Translations under genes and position numbers: made by a program
Notes under the pieces: model-generated
What the model was told of the DNA's origin: nothing
Seen by the model: only the letters and a program-made list of their open reading frames with translations
Databases searched by the model: none
Part shown: positions 19,051-24,983 of the stretch, piece by piece
Position numbering within the stretch: the first letter of the stretch is position 1
Layout: the number at the start of each line of letters is the position of its first letter
Assembly: GCA_903866285.1 (NCBI GenBank)
Contig: CAIPMZ010000036.1
Span: 1 to 24,983 of the forward strand
Reading direction: 5' to 3'
Origin: an uncultured bacterium
GTDB lineage: Bacteria > Patescibacteriota > Minisyncoccia > Moranbacterales > GWC2-37-73
DNA length: 24,983 nt

Positions 19051-20346
19051 TTATTTACCAATTTTCTCCTGTAAATTTTTAAGCGCGGCGTCCATTTGAG
19101 GATCGCGATTTTTAAGATAGTCGTCGTTGGTTAGTTCAACTTCAAGATCAGGTTTAATTCCAAGTTCGTTTATTTGGTTACCATTTGGCGTCAGCCAGTG
19201 CGCTACCGTTATTTTTGCAGCCGTTCCTTGGGCAGTCTTAATAAACTCTTGCACCGAACCTTTGCCAAAAGATTTCTTTCCAATCAGAGTTACGTTGGTT
19301 CGATTTTCTTTCAGCGCGCCAGCTAGAATTTCTGAGGCGCTCGCGCTTCCTTCGTTTATTAGAACTACTGTTTCAAGCTCACTGGCCAAGTCTCCTCCGC
19401 GCGTATACAGCTTATCTTGTTTTTTACTAGCATCTTCCTCGATAACCACGATTTTACCCTTTGGTAATAATTTACTTGCAATCGTCACCGCTGCATCTAA
19501 ATAACCGCCCGGATTATTCCGTAGGTCAATAATAAGCCCTTTTGCCTGGCTAGCGCTAACTTTGGCAATTGCCTGAGAAAAACCACTCTCCGTATCATCT
19601 CCAAATTTTGTAATTTCAATCTCGGCAATATTATCTCCCTTAAAAGTAAGCTTTACACTTTTCACGTTAATTATATTTCTCGTGATAGATATTTCCTGGG
19701 TATCTTTACTGCCCTCCCTAAATATCGTCAGCACCACAGCGGTATCTTTCGGCCCTCGAATCTGGCTAACAGCATCCTCAATACTCATATCGCCCGCAGC
19801 TTTACCATCAATTTTGATAATCTTATCACCCGCTCGCAGTCCAGCTTGATCAGCTGGAGTTCCTTGCAATGGCGCAATCACGGTTAGAATTCCATTTTTT
19901 ACCCCTAGCTCCGCCCCAATCCCCTCAAAGTTTCCAGAGATTTCTTCGTTAAATTTCTTATTTTCTTCCGGATCGAAAAAAGTTGTATAAGGATCACCCG
20001 TAGCCTGCATCATTCCGCGAATAGCGCCATATAAAAGCTTTCGTGCATCCAACTGAGCCGAATCTACATACTTGTCCTTTAAAAGTCCCCAGACGCTCCA
20101 AAAAAGAGCAAAATCTACCGTATTATCTACCCTGCCAATTTCATTTTTAAACACCACCTCATCCAGCTTGATTGGCACACTAGACACTTGGTTGACCTGC
20201 TTCCCTCTTTCAAAGCCCAACCAGAAAAAACAAAGTAACATTAAAATAACCACCACCGTATTTACCTGTCGCTTAGTGATTTTACTTAGGAGTTTTTTTA
20301 TTTTATTTTTTTTTCTTACTGGCTCTTCGATTTGATTTACTTCCAT
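19051..20346 (-). CDS. S41 family C-terminal processing peptidase
   Basis: 431 aa. Basic N-terminus, one membrane anchor (~27-46), then a long helix segment, a PDZ domain ('GIGAELGVKNGILTVIAPLQGTPADQAGLRAGDKIIKIDG...') and the S41 protease core. The Ser-Lys dyad is S336 in 'NEGSASASEILAGAL' and K362 in 'KKSFGKGSVQ', with the associated Gln four residues later. The Ser-Lys spacing is 26, one more than in CtpB or D1 protease by my count. Such enzymes act outside the membrane and trim or degrade proteins with unstructured C-termini, including peptidoglycan enzymes and signalling proteins. The full PDZ plus 'LIDLRNNPGGYLDAAV' make the family call secure. It is the last gene of the - strand envelope cluster, 21 bp after the GT2 gene. 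Confidence 0.93.
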   Translation of the reverse strand: MEVNQIEEPVRKKNKIKKLLSKITKRQVNTVVVILMLLCFFWLGFERGKQVNQVSSVPIKLDEVVFKNEIGRVDNTVDFALFWSVWGLLKDKYVDSAQLDARKLLYGAIRGMMQATGDPYTTFFDPEENKKFNEEISGNFEGIGAELGVKNGILTVIAPLQGTPADQAGLRAGDKIIKIDGKAAGDMSIEDAVSQIRGPKDTAVVLTIFREGSKDTQEISITRNIINVKSVKLTFKGDNIAEIEITKFGDDTESGFSQAIAKVSASQAKGLIIDLRNNPGGYLDAAVTIASKLLPKGKIVVIEEDASKKQDKLYTRGGDLASELETVVLINEGSASASEILAGALKENRTNVTLIGKKSFGKGSVQEFIKTAQGTAAKITVAHWLTPNGNQINELGIKPDLEVELTNDDYLKNRDPQMDAALKNLQEKIGK

Positions 20347-20367
20347 AAAGTTATTATTTTCGGTTTA

Positions 20368-21174
20368 TTAATGTTTGGGGATTGGCTTATTCCAATACTT
20401 TTTAAAATATCTAATTGCGCTAAAAATATGTACCCAAGTTAATTTATTAAGTAGCAAAGATCGAATGACGCCACCTCCAGCACTCGCCTTCCCATGATAA
20501 TGATGCATCACGGCTAGTGGATAATAGACGACGCGATAACCATTTTCCCAAAAACGACGACACCAGTCAACGTCTTCCATATACATAAAATATCCAGCAT
20601 CCATCAGGCCAACTTTTTCAACGGCCTTGCGGGTTAAAATCAGTGCGCTACCCATCAACCAATCCACATTTTTTTCAGTGTCATGGTCATAATCCTTCAT
20701 CAGAAACCAATCTAGATGCTTTTTAGCAAAAGCAAAGCGACCTAAAAAAGTTCGGCGATAAATTATCGTGATTAGATGGTAAAAATGAAAACAAGAGTAT
20801 TGAAGAGTTCCATCAAAACTCAGCAATTTTGGTCCCAGCATCCCAATTTTCTCATCCTCTTTAATTCGCGCTAACATTTTTCCAATTGAAGCTGGAGTCA
20901 CAATAATATCCCCGTTTAAAATCAAGAGATATTTACCCGTGCTTTCCTGAATTCCTTTTTTAATCAAAGCTTGAAAACCAACGTTTTCTTTAAATGGAAA
21001 GAACTTCACCTGCTGGTAATTTTCACGCATCATCATTTCCGTATCTTCTTGAGTTTCGCCGTCAACCACAATTAACTCGTACGCTATTTTATCAGCATAT
21101 TTTGAAACAGAATCCAAGCAAATTTTTAGTAAGCTTGGATTACGGTAATTTGTGACAATAATTGATAATTCCAT
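20368..21174 (-). CDS. Family 2 glycosyltransferase (rhamnosyltransferase-like)
   Basis: 268 aa GT-A enzyme that moves a nucleotide-activated sugar onto a lipid- or glycan-linked acceptor at the cytoplasmic face of the membrane. Signatures: 'ELSIIVTNYRNPSLLKICLDSV' (start of fold), 'ELIVVDGETQEDTEMM' (D38), 'NVGFQALIKKGIQESTGKYLLILNGDI' with N87-G-D89 in the DxD position, 'GSALILTRKAVEKVGLMDAGYFMYMEDVDWCRR' with E200-D201 as the acceptor/base motif, and 'MHHYHGKASAGG'. The layout matches WbbL/rhamnosyltransferase-type GT2. DxD being N-G-D is a common variant. A long aromatic C-terminal segment may lie on the membrane. It lies between the LCP and S41 genes with ~21-bp gaps on both sides, consistent with one operon. 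Confidence 0.9.
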   Translation of the reverse strand: MELSIIVTNYRNPSLLKICLDSVSKYADKIAYELIVVDGETQEDTEMMMRENYQQVKFFPFKENVGFQALIKKGIQESTGKYLLILNGDIIVTPASIGKMLARIKEDEKIGMLGPKLLSFDGTLQYSCFHFYHLITIIYRRTFLGRFAFAKKHLDWFLMKDYDHDTEKNVDWLMGSALILTRKAVEKVGLMDAGYFMYMEDVDWCRRFWENGYRVVYYPLAVMHHYHGKASAGGGVIRSLLLNKLTWVHIFSAIRYFKKYWNKPIPKH

Positions 21175-21195
21175 GCAGAATTTTCTTGAAAAAAA

Positions 21196-22422
21196 CTAAT
21201 TTTTGGGTTTAATATCGGACTGCGCTGGAAGAGTGAAGATATTTTTAAACAAATTTCGAATTTTATCGTAGTTATCCCCGATTGGAAGTAAAATATAACC
21301 TGATTCTTTCGTAGGCTCTGGGGCATATAAGAGACCTTCTTCGGAATTTTCTAAAACTCGTTGAAAGATCTGAGGTTCCTTTAAGTTTCTTTCCATATCA
21401 TAGAGACGCTGAATTTCCCAGCCTTGCAAATCAGTCGTGACATTATTACCTAGCGCATTAACCATCCCATTGATTTTATTAAAATCAGTCAAGGTTCCAA
21501 TTGAAAGCGCCTTGGCCTTAATTTGTTGGATAATAATTTGTTGACGCTTAGCTCGTTCGAAATCGTTACTCTGGTCGCGTGAGCGCGCAAAGCAAAGCGC
21601 TTGATCACCATTGATTGTTTGGGTGCCAGCTGGCAATTTAAAGTCCCCTCCGCACTCCGGATTTTTATTTAAACATAATGGGTAAACTGGTTTCTTTACC
21701 TTCACCTCTACGCTCACACCAGCTGCATTTGTTTCGTGATGCTTGAAAATTTTATTCTGCCATTTCCCGGTTGGCACCGTAAAAATAACACCATCACAAA
21801 CCCCTTCCTGATTGAATTGAACCGACTCAGCAAACGGTTGCTCCAACGTAATCTCAACCCCACCCAACGCGTTAACTAAATCTTTAAAGCCTTGATGGTT
21901 AATCACAATTCCATATTTTATTTCTACCCCGGAAATTTCACTGAGCTTTGCCTCCATATCCTTAAGGCCTTGACCCTTCGCCTTTGCCTCACCTTGAGCG
22001 TAAATTGCATTTAATTTACTCTTACTATCTTGCTGAATATCTTGGACGTAAAGATCGCGCGGAACTGAAATCATTGACGCTTTATTTTCCTTTGGAAAAA
22101 CGCTTACCACCATAATACTGTCTGCCAAATTTCCACCTGCAGGATCATCTGCCCCACGCATGCCCAAAAGCAGCACGTTCACGCGGCCTTCTTTCTCACC
22201 CTTTAGTTGTTCAGATAGACCTGGCACCATATGGCCTAAAGTCCCTAAAATATTACCATTGGAAGAAATCTTATTCAGTAAGCTTCCAGCTCGCCAACTA
22301 AAAATACCGCCAATAACTAAAAAAACCGCCAAGACAATCAGGGCTATTTTAACCCATCTTTTTTGGATGAGGTGCTTAAAGCCACCTTTAGCATCACTTC
22401 TTAAATTTCGCTCTTTTTCCAT
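21196..22422 (-). CDS. LytR-CpsA-Psr (LCP) family protein
   Basis: 408 aa. Basic cytoplasmic tail, one membrane helix (~24-42), then the extracellular LCP domain. LCP enzymes move a glycan polymer from its polyprenyl carrier to the cell wall or another surface acceptor. Seen: 'VNVLLLGMRGADDPAGGNLADSIMVVSVFPKENKASMISVPRDLYV' with the Arg/Asp pattern that binds the pyrophosphate head, 'GVEIKYGIVINHQGFKDLVNALGGVEI', and 'ALCFARSRDQSNDFERAKRQQIIIQQI' with the family's Arg cluster. Two cysteine pairs (around 'GVCDGV' and 'PLCLNKNPECGGD') could form disulfides outside the cell. Its place beside an O-antigen ligase, GT4 and GT2 fits attachment of the glycan made by this cluster. Confidence 0.92.
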   Translation of the reverse strand: MEKERNLRSDAKGGFKHLIQKRWVKIALIVLAVFLVIGGIFSWRAGSLLNKISSNGNILGTLGHMVPGLSEQLKGEKEGRVNVLLLGMRGADDPAGGNLADSIMVVSVFPKENKASMISVPRDLYVQDIQQDSKSKLNAIYAQGEAKAKGQGLKDMEAKLSEISGVEIKYGIVINHQGFKDLVNALGGVEITLEQPFAESVQFNQEGVCDGVIFTVPTGKWQNKIFKHHETNAAGVSVEVKVKKPVYPLCLNKNPECGGDFKLPAGTQTINGDQALCFARSRDQSNDFERAKRQQIIIQQIKAKALSIGTLTDFNKINGMVNALGNNVTTDLQGWEIQRLYDMERNLKEPQIFQRVLENSEEGLLYAPEPTKESGYILLPIGDNYDKIRNLFKNIFTLPAQSDIKPKN

Positions 22423-22466
22423 AAAATAACATTTTTATATAAATTAAAACTAATTCGTCTATTGTA

Positions 22467-23606
22467 CTACATTTTTTCGAAAATGGCAAGCAGTTGCCTA
22501 GCTGACTTTTCCCAAGAAAAAAAGCTAATTCTCGCTTTGCCTGATTGAATTAGCTTGGCTCTAAGCTCTTCATCCTTATTAAGATTATACAACCTTTCGG
22601 CAAAGTTTTCCACCTCACGAGGACTTGCATATAGCGCTCCCTCGCCAGCTACTTCCCTTAAACTTGGGATATCGGCAGCCAAGACTGGCACGCCCTGGCT
22701 CATCGCCTCCAGTGGAGGAATCCCGAATCCTTCATAAAGCGAAGGAAAAACAAAAGCTCTCGCTTGAGCAAAAATTGCCACCTTATCTTTTTCCGCAATA
22801 AAACCAGGAAAAATAACGTCTTCTTCCAGTTCGTGTCTTTTCACGGTTTCTTTTATTTTTTTGTCACAATTATGCGCCGTAAGATTTCCACAAATAACCA
22901 ACTTTTCTCCATCTAGTCTATCCTTAATACGATTGAAAGCCTCAATTAGGTGCGGGATGTTTTTGCGAGGTTGCAAAGTGCCAAGATAGAGGAAAAATTT
23001 TTCTGGCAGTTGATATTTTTCGCACACGGCTTTTCTTTCCTCCAAGGACGGAGGGATATTTAAAAAATCATCGCCAATCGCGTTATAAATATAATCAACT
23101 TTTTCAGCGTCCAGTTTATAAAATTTAATTAGCTCATCCCTAGTAAATTTAGAGACGCCAATAACTTTATCCGCGCGCCTTAAGCTCAGTGGAATCAGGG
23201 TTTTTAAAAAGATTAAATCAGAAAACTTAATAAACTGCGGAAAAAAGTTAAATGAGATATCATGGATGATTGTAACAATTTTAACCGAACGCGGGACAAA
23301 GAACGGCGTAATATACTGCGTTAAATAAATATCGACAGGATTAGTTTTAAGATACTTTGGCAAAGTCCAAAAATTCCAACTAAATTTATTCTTGGTTGGC
23401 AAAGAAATAATTTTAAAATTATTTCTTTCAACAATTCCCAGATCCTGGCTGATTTCCTGCAATATTTCTTTATCCACAATATCCGTAAACAATTCAAAAA
23501 TATGGACCGTGTCAAGCCGGGCCAAATTTTTAACCAAATTAAAAAACACCACCTCGTCGCCAGTGCGCTTTTTACCGATTAATCTGATGTCGATACCAAT
23601 TTTCAT
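22467..23606 (-). CDS. Family 4 glycosyltransferase
   Basis: 379 aa GT-B enzyme. The N-terminal acceptor domain begins 'MKIGIDIRLIGKKRTGDEVVFFNLVKNL'; 'TIIHDISFNFFP' and 'ADKVIGVSKFTRDELIKFY' are typical of the mannosyltransferase-like branch. The donor domain carries 'FFLYLGTLQPRKNIPHLIEAFNRI' and the E-x7-E motif 'EGFGIPPLE' (E292, E300) followed by 'AMSQGVPVLAADIPSLREVAGEGALY'. It uses a nucleotide-sugar donor (often GDP-mannose or UDP-sugar; not decidable here) at the cytoplasmic membrane face. Complete length. It is the second gene of the envelope cluster, 179 bp after the O-antigen ligase-like gene and 44 bp before the LCP gene. Confidence 0.93.
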   Translation of the reverse strand: MKIGIDIRLIGKKRTGDEVVFFNLVKNLARLDTVHIFELFTDIVDKEILQEISQDLGIVERNNFKIISLPTKNKFSWNFWTLPKYLKTNPVDIYLTQYITPFFVPRSVKIVTIIHDISFNFFPQFIKFSDLIFLKTLIPLSLRRADKVIGVSKFTRDELIKFYKLDAEKVDYIYNAIGDDFLNIPPSLEERKAVCEKYQLPEKFFLYLGTLQPRKNIPHLIEAFNRIKDRLDGEKLVICGNLTAHNCDKKIKETVKRHELEEDVIFPGFIAEKDKVAIFAQARAFVFPSLYEGFGIPPLEAMSQGVPVLAADIPSLREVAGEGALYASPREVENFAERLYNLNKDEELRAKLIQSGKARISFFSWEKSARQLLAIFEKM

Positions 23607-23785
23607 ATAACCGATGCGAAACTACGAATTAAATACGAATCTACGAATATATACACAGAAAAAATTACACCAACCTTCTTTCTATTTGTAAATTTGCCCG
23701 TCTGCCGACGAGGCAGGCAGCTAATTTGTAGATTTGTGGGCCTCTTGCAATAATCTCTGGAAACAACACGAACCTATCTCTATTT
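23607..23785. other. Repeat-bearing gap in the envelope cluster
   Basis: 179 bp without a gene. It holds three ACGAAT units (two as CTACGAAT) near 23634-23648, a GC-rich hairpin CTGCC-GACGA-GGCAG (23702-23716) set in AT-rich DNA, and 'TTTGTA' repeats on both sides of it. Probably interspersed-repeat DNA; no promoter could be marked. Confidence 0.5.
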
Positions 23786-24943
23786 CTACTTTACCTTCTT
23801 TTCCCCAGAAAAGCCAGTCGCCAAAACGATCACGAGGGCAAAAAATAAAATTCCGTAGTGAAAACTCCAGAGCCAGTGATCCAGCAGTAGCATCGGCAAA
23901 AGCGCGATTAGAAGCGCCCCGGCCAATTCATACTTTCGGCCATATTTCCAAAACAAAACTAAAAGCAAGTTAAGAAAGGTCAGCAACCCAAAAATTCCCA
24001 GTTCAGCCCAAATCAGCAATAAAACATTATGGACTGGCTGGTATTCCCAAACTGGCAAGTCAGGTTGTAACTTTTGGGTAGCGGGAATATAATTTCCAAG
24101 ACCTACTCCAATGATAGGTTTTTGGAAAATCAAAGTTTCAGCTTGCTTCCAATAAACTACGCGCTGATCGGTTGAAAGGTTTTCTAGCCGAGTACCGCCC
24201 TCAACTCTAACGCTAATAAGTTTACCATAGCTAATGGTTAGCATTAAAAATACCACGCTAATAATAACGACGCCCAAAAACAACTTTTTTAAATCAGCAA
24301 ACTTCTTTTGAAAAAATAAAGTTGCGCTCATGAAAACAAGGCCAAGCGCCAGTCCCAGCCAAGCGCTGCGACTAAAACTAACGAAAAGTCCCGCCGATAA
24401 GATAACTAGCGTAAAAATTAAAAATGAACGCAAGGAATGAGCTTGCTTTGGAAAAATAAGCGAATTCCTAGGGACTAAGTCCCCATTTGGGGACTTAGTC
24501 CCTAGGAATTCCCAAGTTAAACTAGCATGGCGAAGTAGACCTAACGTAACTAAAAGTCCAACGGCCAAGGTCGCACCCAAAATGTTGGGGTGATCAAAAC
24601 TACCGTAAGCCCTTAGCCATCTACCAGAAACAGCGCCATTTAAAAAAGTTTCAATCACAGCTGACCCGCCTAAACCAGCCTCGTGTCGGGCAAGACCCAA
24701 CCATTTATTAGCAAAAGTTGCCTGCGAAAAAAATTGGCCCAAAGCCAAGAGGGTTGGTAGCCAGAGACTTGCGAGGAACAAAATAGCAAGTTTTTTAAGT
24801 TGCGTAAAATTTAAAATCAGCCAAGCTAAAATCAAGGCTAAAAAAATTCTAGTCTCGGCAAGCAGCGCTAAATTTTTATTTTCCGCCAAGCAGACTGAAG
24901 CCAACGTTACCAATAAAAAAACTCCAAGGAGTTTCACTTCCAT
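23786..24943 (-). CDS. O-antigen ligase / Wzy-like polymerase, membrane protein
   Basis: 385-aa polytopic membrane protein with about ten hydrophobic segments. Family marks are 'AYGSFDHPNILGATLAVGLLV', 'VSFSRSAWLGLALGLVF' with the conserved Arg, a periplasmic-type loop from ~240 to 300, 'IGVGLGNYIPATQK', and 'PVHNVLLLIWAELGIFGLLTFL' with the His-Asn and Glu-Leu-Gly pair. Members polymerise glycan repeats or ligate them to a lipid/protein acceptor on the outer face of the membrane. Residues ~145-161 (EFLGTKSPNGDLVPRNS), in a loop between two membrane segments, are encoded by a near-perfect 50-bp palindrome, so this loop looks inserted. It heads the - strand envelope cluster. Wzy and WaaL cannot be told apart from sequence. 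Confidence 0.88.
   Translation of the reverse strand: MEVKLLGVFLLVTLASVCLAENKNLALLAETRIFLALILAWLILNFTQLKKLAILFLASLWLPTLLALGQFFSQATFANKWLGLARHEAGLGGSAVIETFLNGAVSGRWLRAYGSFDHPNILGATLAVGLLVTLGLLRHASLTWEFLGTKSPNGDLVPRNSLIFPKQAHSLRSFLIFTLVILSAGLFVSFSRSAWLGLALGLVFMSATLFFQKKFADLKKLFLGVVIISVVFLMLTISYGKLISVRVEGGTRLENLSTDQRVVYWKQAETLIFQKPIIGVGLGNYIPATQKLQPDLPVWEYQPVHNVLLLIWAELGIFGLLTFLNLLLVLFWKYGRKYELAGALLIALLPMLLLDHWLWSFHYGILFFALVIVLATGFSGEKKVK
24462..24511. repeat. 50-bp palindrome inside the O-antigen ligase gene
   Basis: 24462-24485 (core CCTAGGGACTAAGTCCCC) and 24488-24511 are exact inverted complements, 24 bp each, with a 2-nt TT centre. Both strands are open in the host gene's frame. The outer EcoRI-like GAATTC sequences are part of the arms. 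Confidence 0.97.
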
Positions 24944-24966
24944 AAATGGATATATGGAAGTTTTCT

Positions 24967-24983
24967 TGGAGGCTAAGCCTCCA
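24967..24983. repeat. GC-rich palindrome at the right edge
   Basis: TGGAGGC-TAA-GCCTCCA (24967-24983), upstream of the O-antigen ligase gene. It may continue beyond the window. It shares the CTAAG centre with each half of the palindrome at 24462-24511. Confidence 0.6.

Noticed and set aside
1..24983. tRNA, rRNA, tmRNA or RNase P RNA genes
   Set aside because: No T-loop GGTTCRAATCC-type segment with matching acceptor stem and no recognisable conserved core of the larger RNAs was found by eye.
1..24983. UGA recoding (as in Gracilibacteria/Absconditabacteria)
   Set aside because: Genes do not need UGA read-through to be complete, conserved Trp positions use TGG, and TGA is used as a stop at 4435-4437.

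Overview
The window reads like a chromosomal segment of a Candidate Phyla Radiation (Patescibacteria, Parcubacteria-like) bacterium. This is an inference from style, not from a marker gene. The DNA is AT-rich, genes are compact, most starts have no obvious Shine-Dalgarno, several proteins are typical of such genomes (RAYT-like Y1 transposase, coiled-coil C39 peptidase, LCP protein, GT2/GT4, O-antigen ligase), and the ISC system is reduced. TGA serves as a normal stop (4435-4437), so nothing suggests UGA recoding.

Layout. 1-1510: the tail of a DEDDy 3'-5' exonuclease (+) and a RecB/Cas4-like PD-(D/E)XK nuclease with a probable Fe-S cluster (-). 1962-4199 (+): a three-gene iron-sulfur operon, Rrf2 regulator - cysteine desulfurase - IscU scaffold. 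4200-5708: accessory stretch with a putative HNH-repeat/endonuclease-like protein, a long structured non-coding region ending in a terminator, and a possible 40-aa ORF. 5709-9982 (-): 2H phosphoesterase-like protein, WecG/TagA/CpsF glycosyltransferase, glutamyl-tRNA synthetase and a secreted coiled-coil C39 peptidase. 10040-13002 (-): mobile/accessory block with an IS200-type element, HD phosphohydrolase, APH-type kinase and a RAYT-like transposase. Four copies of one GC-rich palindrome punctuate this block, so every gene from HD to RAYT is bracketed by copies. 13046-15115 (+): priA. 15159-16244 (-): DUF975-like membrane protein and zinc-ribbon protein. 16570-18952 (+): def, fmt and a membrane-anchored tandem rhodanese, ending at a strong bidirectional terminator. 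19051-24943 (-): surface/envelope cluster of O-antigen ligase-like protein, GT4, LCP ligase, GT2 and an S41 C-terminal processing protease.

The most distinctive feature is repetitive DNA. Arrays with strict 7- or 8-nt periodicity and varied unit sequence lie between genes and also inside reading frames. They add low-complexity peptide segments to PriA (three sites), GltX and the WecG-family enzyme without breaking the frame. A near-perfect 50-bp palindrome sits in frame inside the O-antigen ligase gene. These resemble in outline the heptameric STRRs of cyanobacteria and the protein-coding palindromic elements of Rickettsia, but I cannot test relatedness here. Genes with odd active sites include an IS200 TnpA with HUQ instead of HUH, a 2H phosphoesterase-like protein with Lys for the second His, a double rhodanese with no catalytic Cys, and a PriA with DEEQ.
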